A stretch of DNA of 64,000 nt. It comes from Arcobacter venerupis. Its GTDB lineage: Bacteria > Campylobacterota > Campylobacteria > Campylobacterales > Arcobacteraceae. The stretch is taken from assembly GCF_013201665.1 (NCBI RefSeq), contig NZ_CP053840.1, positions 992,001-1,056,000 of the forward strand, in the 5' to 3' direction. The position numbers were made by a program, and so were the translations under genes. Shown one piece after another: positions 43,128 through 51,733 of the stretch. The notes under the pieces are model-generated. The model made no database searches, was not told the origin of the DNA, and saw only the letters and a list, made by a program, of their open reading frames with translations. Positions within the stretch are counted from its first letter, which is position 1; each line of letters opens with the position of its first letter.

Positions 43128-43205
43128 GTCCGGATTCCGGATTATGTAATTCATTTTCCGAACGGTTATAATTCGTTTTATGGACTCTAGTTCACTTTCC
43201 GGACA
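43128..43205. repeat. Cluster of TCCGGA hexamers
   Basis: TCCGGA occurs at 43129-43134, 43136-43141 and 43198-43203, with a related TTCCGAACGG at 43156-43165. These GC-rich palindromic hexamers are conspicuous in such AT-rich DNA. They lie upstream of the 119-residue gene and run into the end of the 113-residue gene. An operator or partition/replication site is possible. Confidence 0.5.
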
Positions 43206-43533
43206 ACTGTCCAATTTCAAAATTTACAAATTCATCCCACCATTTATTTGTTGTTTTTAAAAAACCACTTTCTGGGTCTTTTTCTACTAGATTCTTTTCA
43301 GTTAATTTTTTAATTGATTCATATGTAGCAGTTCTTCCAAAATTAAACATTTGACCTAATGTTTCAATTTTTCCATAATACCAACCTTTAAATTTACTAT
43401 CTGGATTATTACTAAGATGATATATTGCATTTGCTAAACAATAATCATTATTTGAGAGATCATATTTAACACGTGGATGATGTTTTATTGTTGTATAGTC
43501 CGCTAATCCTATTTGCTTATTTTTTTCACTCAT
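43192..43533 (-). CDS. Winged-helix protein, possible replication or regulatory factor
   Basis: This 113-residue protein contains a winged-helix-like segment: NDYCLANAIYHLSNN, KIETLGQMFNFGRTATYESIKKLTEKNLVEK, resembling the helix-turn-helix domain of DnaD/replication-initiator type proteins or phage-type regulators. It precedes the 119-residue gene and ParA genes, which fits a role in replication or maintenance. A usable ribosome binding site (AAGGATAAATA) lies before the ATG. Confidence 0.6.
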   Translation of the reverse strand: MSEKNKQIGLADYTTIKHHPRVKYDLSNNDYCLANAIYHLSNNPDSKFKGWYYGKIETLGQMFNFGRTATYESIKKLTEKNLVEKDPESGFLKTTNKWWDEFVNFEIGQLSGK

Positions 43534-43660
43534 ATATTTATCCTTACATGTGTGTAATTGTAAAAAACTAAGTTACTATGTTGTAGTATTCACTTAGTTA
43601 AAGCCTTAAGCCGTTTTGATAGCTCTCTTAATACTCGCCAAAGTCTTTTAAGAGAGTGTT

Positions 43661-43897
43661 TTATATTGTTTTAATCTTATTATCAATTAAATGTTTTGCA
43701 ACTGTTGTAATTAAATATATAACTTGTCCTCGTTCTTTTCCGTTACGTCTCGTATAGGGTATACCAATTGCCTCAGCTCTATCATTTTGAAGACTTTTAT
43801 CACTACATCCAACGACTTGAGCTGTTTCATCTTCATCCATTGTAATCTTTCCAAATTTTTCAAATAATAATTTTGATAAAACTTCATATTCATTCAT
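43661..43897 (-). CDS. Small HTH protein
   Basis: This 78-residue protein reads DETAQVVGCSDKSLQNDRAEAIGIPYTRR, similar to helix-turn-helix proteins of mobile elements in Campylobacterales that are found right after an AlpA/excisionase-like gene. It follows the excisionase-like gene by nine bases and begins after AGGAG. Probably binds DNA; exact role unknown. Confidence 0.6.
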   Translation of the reverse strand: MNEYEVLSKLLFEKFGKITMDEDETAQVVGCSDKSLQNDRAEAIGIPYTRRNGKERGQVIYLITTVAKHLIDNKIKTI

Positions 43898-43906
43898 TTA
43901 ATACTC

Positions 43907-44128
43907 CTAATTTTGAGCTAAAAATTCAGCTACATCTCTTTTTGTGTAAATATAAGACTTACCCATTTTTTTACATCTTGGTCCAATTCTTTCTTTTGCC
44001 CAATTCATAATTGTTCTTGGCTCTACTTTAAATATTTTTGCAACATCATGACTATCAAGAGTTAAGGCTTTTTCAAAACCTAACTCATTAATATCTTTTA
44101 GGTATTTTTCAATCAAATCTTGTGTCAT
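43907..44128 (-). CDS. Excisionase-like (MerR/AlpA-type HTH) protein
   Basis: This 73-residue protein has the helix-turn-helix LDSHDVAKIFKVEPRTIMNWAKE followed by KMGKSYIYTKRDVAEFL, the usual pattern of helix_turn_helix_17/AlpA/Xis proteins in which the wing is followed by a C-terminal helix. It is the first gene of the minus-strand backbone operon. It may bind the arm sites at both ends and promote excision by the integrase, or may activate the operon. Confidence 0.72.
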   Translation of the reverse strand: MTQDLIEKYLKDINELGFEKALTLDSHDVAKIFKVEPRTIMNWAKERIGPRCKKMGKSYIYTKRDVAEFLAQN

Positions 44129-44629
44129 TTTTCTAGTTCCTTCAATTGATTTTCTATCACTTTCTTCAATATATCTTTATCACTCATAGTTGATTCTTTT
44201 CCTTTTTATTTTAATTTTGATTAACCCTAATCTTTAGGACTAACACAAATTAAATTAAGGAATTTTCTTTTCTTGGCACTCCTAAGCCTCAATAAACTCA
44301 ATCTGTACCTTACACCCCGCATTGGCTCCGTAACCAATGCCAAGATGAATTCTTTTATACCCCGAAGGGCGACAAATACCACCTACGCTTTGATTTTCGT
44401 ATTTCAACTGTACTTTTACTTTATTTCAAGTACAATTTTCTTGGTGGATGGGAACAATAGGATTTTTAAAGAACATAAAAGACATAAAGTGCTAGAATTG
44501 GCTCATATATTATAATTATAGGCTAATATGTCTTATAAATAAAATTATAGGCTATATATTCTTATATATTTCTTAATAATGTCTTATTATGTACGATTAG
44601 TCAAAAAAATGTTAGAAAAAGGTATTTGC
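44129..44629. other. Non-coding or relic region, relatively GC-rich, with competing hairpins
   Basis: This 500-bp region separates the minus-strand backbone operon from the plus-strand repressor gene. The part 44270-44460 is clearly richer in G and C than its surroundings. On the minus strand it can form GCATTGG/CCAATGC (44319-44340) or, exclusively of it, CTTGGCA/TGCCAAG (44272-44278 with 44338-44344), plus a C(UUCG)G hairpin at 44360-44369. The same strand has 47 open codons without a start (44282-44425, with GICRPSGYKRIHLGIGYG), so a gene fragment is an alternative. An 80-codon plus-strand frame lacks any sign of being real. Confidence 0.5.
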
Positions 44630-45046
44630 ATGGATATTAATGATATTTTTGAAAGATTATTCAATCATTTCCAAACATCAACAATCAGAGAATTAAGTGA
44701 AAAAATAAACATGAGTGAATCAACTGTCTCTAAATGGAGACAAAGAGAATCAATTAATGCAATTAAAAAGAAATGCCGTGAAATAGGTATTTACAATGAG
44801 ATTTTTGGAGATTTAAGTTCAAATATTAATAATTTCCATAATTCAAATATTAATAAGGCTTTTGATTTATCTTCAAATAGTCATTCACAAGATAGTATAA
44901 ATATAGGAAATAATCCAATTTGTGAGCAAGTTTCAAAAATGAATCAAACTATTGTTTATAGCTTTATTAATGTATATTATAAATTAGAAAAAAAAGGAGA
45001 TTTAAAGAGGCTTCATAAAATATTAGGAGAAATAGAATTTGAATGA
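44630..45046 (+). CDS. CI-like phage-type repressor
   Basis: I prefer the ATG at 44630 (MDINDIFERLFNHFQ), preceded by AAAAAGG at a good distance; a longer frame begins at 44579. The first 65 residues form the Bac_CI_repr-type helix-turn-helix (STIRELSEKINMSESTVSKWRQRE). A Ser/Asn-rich linker and a helical C-terminus follow; no LexA-type peptidase is present. It is divergent from the backbone operon and probably represses it and excision. The stop overlaps the next gene's TTG start. Confidence 0.75.
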   Translation: MDINDIFERLFNHFQTSTIRELSEKINMSESTVSKWRQRESINAIKKKCREIGIYNEIFGDLSSNINNFHNSNINKAFDLSSNSHSQDSINIGNNPICEQVSKMNQTIVYSFINVYYKLEKKGDLKRLHKILGEIEFE

Positions 45047-45836
45047 TTCTGAATTAAAAACTTTTAATTTTCAAAATGATTTTAAAGATAATAATATAGA
45101 TACTGTATTTGATTTGGAAGGTGCATTAATTGAAAATCTTTCAATCAATACAAATGATTTTAAAAAAAAATTAATTTTTAATTTTGAATATGATAAAGAA
45201 TTAAAGAAGTTATTAAACATAGAAGATATTTATTTAAAGTTTGAAGAATATTCTTTATTATTTGAACGAGAAGAATATCATATTTATACAAATGTTTCTA
45301 GTAAGTTGAATTCTCAAGTTTTAAAAGAACTAAAGGAAAAGATATCTGACATTGATTTCTCAAAGAAAGTGTCATACTCTTTTATTAATGAAGTATTTGG
45401 AAATATGGAACATATATTGTATGCAAATGAAACTAGTTACATTTTATTAGAGAATCAATTTAATGTTTTAGCCCTTTTTAGAAGAAGATATTTTGATAAT
45501 GAAGAAATAGATTTATTTAATTTAATTGAAGAAAATCAGAATATTGATTTTTCAATGAATAAAAATGTTTTTGATATTGATAATATTGAATATGTAAAAG
45601 CTAATATTGAATTAATAGAAAGTTTATTGAAAGAGGATGATCTTCAATTTAATGAATATCAAAAAAAGGATTTAAATTTATATCTTAATGAATGGAAGTT
45701 ATTCGAGTCTTTATTTACTAATGATGATTTTGATTTGAAATTTAGGCAGAGGTTAATACTAGATTCAATCTTTAATTTAGAAGACTATAGTGATTGTACA
45801 TTTTTGTTTAATAAGTTAGTAGAATTTAATAATTAA
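45039..45836 (+). CDS. Hypothetical 265-residue acidic protein
   Basis: Begins with TTG at 45039, overlapping the repressor stop by eight bases; GGAGAAAT lies upstream. The product is acidic, rich in Phe, Asn and Leu, and probably helical (KELKKLLNIEDIYLKFEEYSLLFE, ENQFNVLALFRRRYF). I recognise no domain. The coupling suggests that it works with the repressor, perhaps as an antirepressor or sensor of infection. It is the last gene of the element before attR. Confidence 0.55.
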   Translation: MNDSELKTFNFQNDFKDNNIDTVFDLEGALIENLSINTNDFKKKLIFNFEYDKELKKLLNIEDIYLKFEEYSLLFEREEYHIYTNVSSKLNSQVLKELKEKISDIDFSKKVSYSFINEVFGNMEHILYANETSYILLENQFNVLALFRRRYFDNEEIDLFNLIEENQNIDFSMNKNVFDIDNIEYVKANIELIESLLKEDDLQFNEYQKKDLNLYLNEWKLFESLFTNDDFDLKFRQRLILDSIFNLEDYSDCTFLFNKLVEFNN

Positions 45837-45869
45837 TTAAAGCTACATTTTTAGCAGTAATTTTAATTT

Positions 45870-45890
45870 AGGTGTCAAATAGGTGTCAAA
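45870..45890. repeat. Integrase arm-type direct repeats, right
   Basis: The same doubled AGGTGTCAAA motif with 11-bp period as at 18076-18096, in the same orientation. It lies 75 bases left of the probable crossover core, and just before the terminator of the superoxide reductase gene. Confidence 0.7.
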
Positions 45891-45893
45891 TAT

Positions 45894-45984
45894 AAAAAAA
45901 GGCAAGAGATAAAAACCTCTTGCCTTTTGCTTACAGTAGTGCTTAGAGCTTATTCAGCTACAGCTACTTCTACTGGTGTACCTT
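45894..45984. repeat. attR: 91-bp direct repeat, right end of the 28-kb element
   Basis: Ungapped partner of 17846-17936 with nine differences. It supplies the last 12 codons, stop and terminator of the superoxide reductase gene from the element, so the gene stays intact after insertion. The offset between the two copies is 28,048 bp, which is the size of the integrated element. The 20-bp perfect core is at 45965-45984. Confidence 0.88.
45898..45927 (-). terminator. Rho-independent terminator of sor
   Basis: AAAGGCAAGAG / CTCTTGCCTTT, an 11-bp perfect stem, followed on the minus strand by seven T residues. It terminates the superoxide reductase transcript. The left-hand copy in attL differs by one base in the stem. 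Confidence 0.85.
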
Positions 45985-46336
45985 CCCAGATACCATGTTT
46001 TGTACAGTAACCGTGAGCTACTAAAGTTAATTTTTTACCAGTTGGAATAATCGTAAATGTAGTTGTATTATGAGCTTTAACATTTCCTAATGTTCCTGGA
46101 ACATAAGAAGCTTTTGCTAATTGTGTATCTCCATTAAATAGTGTTACAGACTCAATATAATGATCGAAATCATCTGGATGAGTATATTCGTTACCCATTT
46201 TTACAGTTACTTCAAATGGTTCACCTGCTTTTGCAGTTGCAGCACAGTGAATAAATGGACTGTGTCTATCAATTAAATCTTTTTTCGCTTCTCTTTCTAC
46301 AGTATCAATATCAACATATTTGTTAATTTTTGGCAT
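45950..46336 (-). CDS. sor: Superoxide reductase, neelaredoxin type (class II)
   Basis: This 128-residue protein reduces superoxide to hydrogen peroxide at a non-haem iron centre. Expected ligands are visible: H25 in DRHSPFI, H53 and H59 in THPDDFDHYI, C111 and H114 in GYCTKHG. It lacks the N-terminal desulforedoxin domain, so it is the one-iron type. The start has a GGAGAC ribosome binding site. The 3' end is the integration target: the last 12 codons come from the element (VEVAVAE versus VEVSVAE in the cut-off tail at attL). The product therefore differs by at most one or two residues from the original. Confidence 0.9.
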   Translation of the reverse strand: MPKINKYVDIDTVEREAKKDLIDRHSPFIHCAATAKAGEPFEVTVKMGNEYTHPDDFDHYIESVTLFNGDTQLAKASYVPGTLGNVKAHNTTTFTIIPTGKKLTLVAHGYCTKHGIWEGTPVEVAVAE

Positions 46337-46479
46337 ATTTGTCTCCTAATAAAATTATTTAAGCGAATATTATACACTAATTAGTTTAAAATAAATAGGA
46401 TATTATTTATCCACTTTGTAAATTATTTAAAAAGTGAAAAAGCCCGTGTATATTTTGCACATCTTTGATATAATTGCGC

Positions 46480-47301
46480 ATGAATAAAGAAGAATATTTT
46501 ATAAAACAATTTTCAAATAATAAAATTATTGGTGATGATGGTGCTTTTATTGATGGTTTTGTTTACTCAATGGATGCTTTTTTTGAGAATGTGCATTTCA
46601 AAAAAGAGTGGATGAGTTTAAAACAAATTGCGTATAAATCAATGATTGTAAATATTTCAGATGCAATTGTAATGAATGCAATTCCTTTATATGCACTTTT
46701 AAGCGTTGCAATTCCTAAATCTTATTCAAATGCAGACTTAAAAGAGTTAGCAAAGGGATTTAAAAAAGCTGCGAAAAAATTTGGTATTCAAATTATTGGT
46801 GGAGATACAATCTCAAATGAAAAACTTGATATTTCAATAACTATCATTTCAAAAACATCTAATCCAATTTTAAGATCTGGAGTTAAAAAAAATGATTTGC
46901 TTTGTTATACGGGGATTTTGGGTTCTTGTAAAAAAGATTTAGAAACTCTTTTTGAAAATAAGCCAATTTCAAAAAAATCAAAATTTATAAAACCAAAGCT
47001 AAAACCATATTTCTTTTATGAAATAGCACCTTTTATTACAGCTTCAATGGATATTTCAGATGGATTATTTTTTGAATTAGAAAAATTATCAAAAGCAAGT
47101 AAGATAGGTTTTGAATTTTTTAATGAAATTGATGAGAGTATTGGAAGTTCTGGTGAAGAGTATGAAATTCTTTTTTCTTTTGATGAGATAAATTTAGACA
47201 AAATAAAAAGAATAGCAAAAAAACATAAAGTAGAATTAAATATATTTGCAAAAGCAATAAAAGGTAAATATAGAACTGCTTGTAAAAATCATCACTTTTA
47301 A
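46480..47301 (+). CDS. thiL: Thiamine-monophosphate kinase
   Basis: The 273-residue protein phosphorylates thiamine monophosphate to the active diphosphate. IGDDGAFIDG, the metal-binding VNISDAIVMNA, GGDTISN and SMDISDGLF are all family signatures. I choose the ATG at 46480; a TTG two codons earlier is less likely. The protein is shorter than many ThiL proteins (about 320), as in other Campylobacterota. It starts a plus-strand run with truD. Confidence 0.9.
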   Translation: MNKEEYFIKQFSNNKIIGDDGAFIDGFVYSMDAFFENVHFKKEWMSLKQIAYKSMIVNISDAIVMNAIPLYALLSVAIPKSYSNADLKELAKGFKKAAKKFGIQIIGGDTISNEKLDISITIISKTSNPILRSGVKKNDLLCYTGILGSCKKDLETLFENKPISKKSKFIKPKLKPYFFYEIAPFITASMDISDGLFFELEKLSKASKIGFEFFNEIDESIGSSGEEYEILFSFDEINLDKIKRIAKKHKVELNIFAKAIKGKYRTACKNHHF

Positions 47302-47327
47302 AATATAAATAAAACAAGGAAAAATAA

Positions 47328-48392
47328 TTGGAACAATTACAAAGATATTTAAATCACTCAAAAATAGATGTGGTTTTTAAGCAAAACAAAGATGATTTCG
47401 TGGTTACTGAAATCCCTTTATATGAATTTTCAGGTGAGGGTGAACATCTAGTTTTAAAAATTAGAAAAAAAGATTTAGCAACTTGGGATGCTATTGAGAT
47501 TTTAGCTAAGTTTCTAAATTGTAGTAGTAGAGAGTTTGGATACGCAGGTTTAAAAGATAAAAATGCAATGACTGTTCAATCTATTTCAGTTCACAGAAAA
47601 TATGAAGAGGCTTTAAAATCTTTTCAAAATGATAATTTAAAAATTCTTGAAACTACTTATCACAATAACAAAATCAAAGTAGGGCACTTAAAAGGTAATA
47701 AATTTTTTATTAGACTAAAAAGAGTTGGTGCTATAGAAAAAAGAAAAATTGAAGAGGCTTTAGGGTCAATTGTAACTAATGGAATTCCTAATTATTTCGG
47801 TTTCCAAAGATTTGGAATTGAGGGAGACAATTATAAAAAAGGTAAAGATATTATTGATGGAAAATTAAAAGAGAAAAGAAGAAATTTAAAGCAAATGTAT
47901 ATCAATGCTTATCAAAGTTATCTTTTTAACTCTTGGCTTTCTAAAAGAATAGAAATATCAAAACTTATTGATGCATTTGAACCAAAAGAGATTTATCAAA
48001 AATTAAATTTACCACTTGATGTTGTAAAACAGATGAAAAAACAAAAACATCCATTTAAATTAATGACCGGAGATTTACTTTCTCATTATCCATTTGGAAA
48101 AATCTTTACTATTGAAAATTTAGAAGAAGAATCGCAAAAATTCAATGAAAGAGATAGAGTTCCAACAGGACTTTTAAGTGGAAATAGAGTTAAAAATTCA
48201 GTTGATTTAGCTTATGAAATTGAAAAAGAGTTTGAAGAAAAAACAGGTGAAGATGGAGCAAGAAGATTTGCTTGGATTTTTCCTGAAGATATTTCAAGTA
48301 ATTATAAAGAAGAGAAAAACTGGATGGAATTACAATTTTATCTACCAAAGGGCTGTTACGCAACAGAAGTAATTGCAGAAATTATCCATTAA
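47328..48392 (+). CDS. truD: tRNA pseudouridine(13) synthase TruD
   Basis: This 354-residue enzyme makes pseudouridine 13 in tRNA. The catalytic motif GYAGLKDKNAMTVQ (aspartate in LKDK) and NYFGFQRFG are plain. It starts with TTG at 47328, preceded by AAGGAAAA, 26 bases after thiL. The TRUD insertion domain is present (about residues 150-300). Confidence 0.93.
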   Translation: MEQLQRYLNHSKIDVVFKQNKDDFVVTEIPLYEFSGEGEHLVLKIRKKDLATWDAIEILAKFLNCSSREFGYAGLKDKNAMTVQSISVHRKYEEALKSFQNDNLKILETTYHNNKIKVGHLKGNKFFIRLKRVGAIEKRKIEEALGSIVTNGIPNYFGFQRFGIEGDNYKKGKDIIDGKLKEKRRNLKQMYINAYQSYLFNSWLSKRIEISKLIDAFEPKEIYQKLNLPLDVVKQMKKQKHPFKLMTGDLLSHYPFGKIFTIENLEEESQKFNERDRVPTGLLSGNRVKNSVDLAYEIEKEFEEKTGEDGARRFAWIFPEDISSNYKEEKNWMELQFYLPKGCYATEVIAEIIH

Positions 48393-48467
48393 TTATTAAA
48401 TAAATATAAAATCAATTAAGTTAAAGTAAGTTACACTAGCTTTAATATTTAAATACAAAGGAACTTT

Positions 48468-48821
48468 ATGTCATATGAAGAGTTAATAGCCCAATTATGT
48501 GAAGTTATAAAAGAATCAGAAGTTAATGCGCAATTAATTTACGATAATGCAGAATCTTTAGAACAAGTTATAAATGACTTGGAAATAGCTTCTCATAAAA
48601 AAGACAAAATTGTAAATAAAATTTCTGATATTTTTGGTCTATTACAACATCAAGATTTACATAGACAAAAGATTGAAAGAGTTGTGAATTTTGTTTGTGA
48701 GAAAAATGACATAGATAAAGCTCAATATAATATCGCACCAAGTGCAAAGAATATTGACTCATCAGATGAAACTCTTTCAGATGATGAATTAGAGGCTCTA
48801 ATTAAACAAATGCAAGCTTAG
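48468..48821 (+). CDS. CheZ-like chemotaxis protein (Campylobacterota type)
   Basis: The 117-residue helical protein has DIFGLLQHQDLHRQKIERVVN (about 51-71, 21 residues; core LQHQDLHRQKIERV), which corresponds to the active helix of CheZ phosphatases with its Q acting on CheY-P. The C-terminus SDDELEALIKQMQA looks like the CheY-tethering tail. It is shorter than classical CheZ, lacking much of the N-terminal helix. Close to three chemoreceptor genes, it probably helps to terminate the CheY signal. Confidence 0.72.
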   Translation: MSYEELIAQLCEVIKESEVNAQLIYDNAESLEQVINDLEIASHKKDKIVNKISDIFGLLQHQDLHRQKIERVVNFVCEKNDIDKAQYNIAPSAKNIDSSDETLSDDELEALIKQMQA

Positions 48822-48822
48822 A

Positions 48823-48846
48823 ATAAAAGAAGAAACCTTCTTTTAT
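48823..48846. terminator. Bidirectional hairpin terminator
   Basis: ATAAAAGAAG / CTTCTTTTAT with loop AAAC lies between the convergent CheZ-like and chemoreceptor genes. Confidence 0.7.
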
Positions 48847-48850
48847 CTCT

Positions 48851-51037
48851 TTATTTTTTACAAGCTTCTTTTTTAATATTATTTAAATTTCCAAATATTT
48901 TTAAAGCATCCATTTCTACTTCTTTTGCATTTTTATTTAAAGTATCATTTGATTCTTTATTTGAGTTATCATCTACTAATTTTTGAAGATTTTTATGGAA
49001 TTGTTTATCAAAAGTTTCAATATTTTTCATTATTTCCATATCAACTTTTTTACCTGAATTTATATGTAATTCACACCATTGTTTTAAACCATTACTCTCT
49101 TCAATTTTAAATTGTTTGTAATCACCTAGTTTTGCATAAACTTTATCTTTTGTATTTAATAATTCAACTTTTAATAAAGCAGTATCATATACTAAATCTA
49201 CATCACAAACTTTATCTAGTGAATCTTCTAAAAATGAAGCTCTTGCAGCAGCTGTTACTAATGAATTTGACATAGATGCGATATTTGATGCCATAATTGA
49301 AATTTCATCAGCTACTTGTGCATTTTTTTGTGTAGCTTGATCCAACATATTTATTGCATCATTAATTTGAACTATTCCTTTTTCTTGCTCTTTCGAAGCA
49401 GTTGCAACTTCATTTATAGTTAAAATAGTATTAGAAATATTTTCATTTAATTCTTTATATCCCTCTATCATGTCATCAGAGATATGTTTACCTTCTTTTG
49501 CTTTTTTACTAGCTAATTCAACAATTTGTTTAATTTCTTTTGCCGCATCAGCACTTCTATTTGCTAGATTTCTTACTTCTGCTGCAACGACTGCAAATCC
49601 TTTTCCAGCTTCACCTGCTGTTGCTGCTTCTACTGCTGCGTTTAAAGAAAGAATATTTGTTTGAAATGCAATTTGATCTATTACTTCAATTGCTACATTG
49701 ATTGAACTTACTTCTTTATTTATTTCATCCATTGAAGTAGCTGTTTTATTGGCTAAATCTTGTCCATTTTTTGCAGATGTTGTAACATTTTGCGCTAATT
49801 GGGTCATTTTAATAGTTGCCTGAGTATTTGCTTGGATTGTAGATGTAATTTCTTCTAATGCAGCTGCAGTTTCTTCAAGTGAAGATGCTTGTTGATTTGA
49901 AGATGTAGATAAATTATTTGATGCACTAGAAAGAGTTTGAGTGCTTTCATTTAAAGAATTACCTGTATTCATAACCATTGCTAATATTTCAGATGTATTA
50001 TTCCCTACAAGTTTAATTCCAGCTGTTAATGAACCTAGATTTCCATAAATTCCTTCATCATCTATTTTAAAATCATATTTTGATTCTGAGTAATATCTTA
50101 ATGTTTCATTTATTTTATCTAAAGTCTCTTTTGTAGATAAAATCATAGCATTTAATCTATTTTTTAAATCTTCAACATGTGGATTTGATGCTGTTCCATT
50201 TACTTTGTAAACAAAAAATCCATTCGCTGTTTTTTCTAAAATATCGCTAGCTTCTTCTATTACTTTTTCATCTTGTTTTAAGCCAGCTCTTACTTTATCC
50301 ATGTAGGCGTTAAATAAAGTTGCAACTTCTCCAATCTCATCTTTTGATTCAATTGCCAGTGATATGTTTGTATCATTTGAATTTAATAGATTTTCAAACC
50401 CATTTTTCAATTTACCAATTGGATTTGTAGCTCTTCTTACAATAAAGAAAATTAGTCCAATAGTTACTAAAGCCAATATTGCAGAAATAATTGAAATTTC
50501 TGCAATCAATGCTTTTATTTTTGTATCGGCTTCATCTAATGAAAAAGTTAAATCCATAACACCAATTACATCACCTTCTTGTTGATTTGCATGACACATT
50601 AAACATTCTTGAGAAGCAATCATTGGTTTTATCATTCTTAAAAGATGACCATTTTCATCTTTTGTTTGTAAAAGTAAAGATTTTTTTGTCTCAAAGGTTT
50701 TTAATACATCTTTATCTGTTGAATACGTTTTATCTGATGGATATAACTCCATTAAAGATTTACCTCTTGCAACAGTTAAGTTTTTTACACCCTTTATTGT
50801 TCTAGCATCATCTTCAGCTTTTAATATTTGAACTGGATCACCTGTATTCATAGCATTTCTAAGACTTTGAAACATTGCTGAATTTAACATTTCTAAATTC
50901 TCTTTTGTTTTTTCTATGGAATCTTTTGTCACTTTTGAAGTTGTGAAATATACAACAGTAATACTACTTAGTGACATCAAAATAAATAATGCAACTATGA
51001 TTTTATTACTTATTTTTTTAGTTATTAATTCAAACAT
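48851..51037 (-). CDS. Chemoreceptor with haem-binding periplasmic domain
   Basis: The 728-residue receptor has TM1 (about 12-31), a periplasmic Tll0287-like (DUF3365) domain ending in a c-type haem motif CLMCH (C145, C148, H149), TM2 (about 180-200), HAMP (201-255), a long linker, and a signalling tip [16 protein letters not shown]. Residues about 600-670 resemble a CZB (zinc-binding chemoreceptor) domain, with WCELH. A covalent haem in the sensor domain suggests sensing of a redox-active gas or electron-transfer state. It is monocistronic and divergent from ruvA. The haem call rests on the CxxCH and on the domain family. Confidence 0.88.
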   Translation of the reverse strand: MFELITKKISNKIIVALFILMSLSSITVVYFTTSKVTKDSIEKTKENLEMLNSAMFQSLRNAMNTGDPVQILKAEDDARTIKGVKNLTVARGKSLMELYPSDKTYSTDKDVLKTFETKKSLLLQTKDENGHLLRMIKPMIASQECLMCHANQQEGDVIGVMDLTFSLDEADTKIKALIAEISIISAILALVTIGLIFFIVRRATNPIGKLKNGFENLLNSNDTNISLAIESKDEIGEVATLFNAYMDKVRAGLKQDEKVIEEASDILEKTANGFFVYKVNGTASNPHVEDLKNRLNAMILSTKETLDKINETLRYYSESKYDFKIDDEGIYGNLGSLTAGIKLVGNNTSEILAMVMNTGNSLNESTQTLSSASNNLSTSSNQQASSLEETAAALEEITSTIQANTQATIKMTQLAQNVTTSAKNGQDLANKTATSMDEINKEVSSINVAIEVIDQIAFQTNILSLNAAVEAATAGEAGKGFAVVAAEVRNLANRSADAAKEIKQIVELASKKAKEGKHISDDMIEGYKELNENISNTILTINEVATASKEQEKGIVQINDAINMLDQATQKNAQVADEISIMASNIASMSNSLVTAAARASFLEDSLDKVCDVDLVYDTALLKVELLNTKDKVYAKLGDYKQFKIEESNGLKQWCELHINSGKKVDMEIMKNIETFDKQFHKNLQKLVDDNSNKESNDTLNKNAKEVEMDALKIFGNLNNIKKEACKK

Positions 51038-51144
51038 GAAACGAGCCTTTTTGTTTAAGTGTATTTATTATATAATGAACTTTATATATTAAATATTAAT
51101 TAAATATTAAATTAAACATTTTATGTGAGATAAAGAGTAAAATA

Positions 51145-51708
51145 GTGATAGTCGGACTTATAGGTAAAGTAATAAAAAAAGAACCAACATTATTAAATAT
51201 AAATGTTAATGGAATAATTTATGAAGTTTTTGTGTCATTAAATTGCAGTTCAAAAATTATTTCAGATGATGTTAAACTAGAAATTACACATATAATTAGA
51301 GAAGATTCTCAATCTTTGTATGGTTTTTTAGATGTAAATGAAAAAAAACTTTTTGACACTGTAATTAAGATAAATGGTGTTGGTCCAAAAGTTGCCCTTG
51401 CAATTTGTTCAACTTTTACACCAACTTCGTTTGCCCAAATTGTAAGTGAAAATGATGTTACAATGTTAAAAAGAGTTCCTGGCCTTGGACCAAAAGGTGC
51501 AAGTAGAATATTAGTTGAACTTTCAGGTTTTATTGTTGATTCCCATGATGGAAGTGATAATAGCGCTCTTTCCTCTGCTTTTGAAGCAGCACTTGCCCTT
51601 GAATCATTAGGATTCAAAAAAGATTTAGTTTCTAAAATATTAAAAACTTGTGTGAGTGGAAATACAAGTGATTTAGTAAAAGAAGCACTTAAAAAATTAC
51701 AAAAATAA
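51145..51708 (+). CDS. ruvA: Holliday junction branch migration protein RuvA
   Basis: The 187-residue protein starts with GTG at 51145. Domain I ([21 protein letters not shown] fold), domain II with helix-hairpin-helix motifs ([12 protein letters not shown] and [12 protein letters not shown]) and C-terminal domain III ([17 protein letters not shown]) are all present. It binds Holliday junctions and recruits RuvB. ruvB is not adjacent, as is usual in this lineage. Confidence 0.95.
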   Translation: MIVGLIGKVIKKEPTLLNINVNGIIYEVFVSLNCSSKIISDDVKLEITHIIREDSQSLYGFLDVNEKKLFDTVIKINGVGPKVALAICSTFTPTSFAQIVSENDVTMLKRVPGLGPKGASRILVELSGFIVDSHDGSDNSALSSAFEAALALESLGFKKDLVSKILKTCVSGNTSDLVKEALKKLQK

Positions 51709-51733
51709 AATATATTTATAAAAAAGGAATTTG

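Noticed and set aside
44273-44515. Plus-strand 80-codon frame in the GC-rich region
   Set aside because: No ribosome binding site, improbable composition, and the opposite strand has a more protein-like frame and RNA-like pairing.
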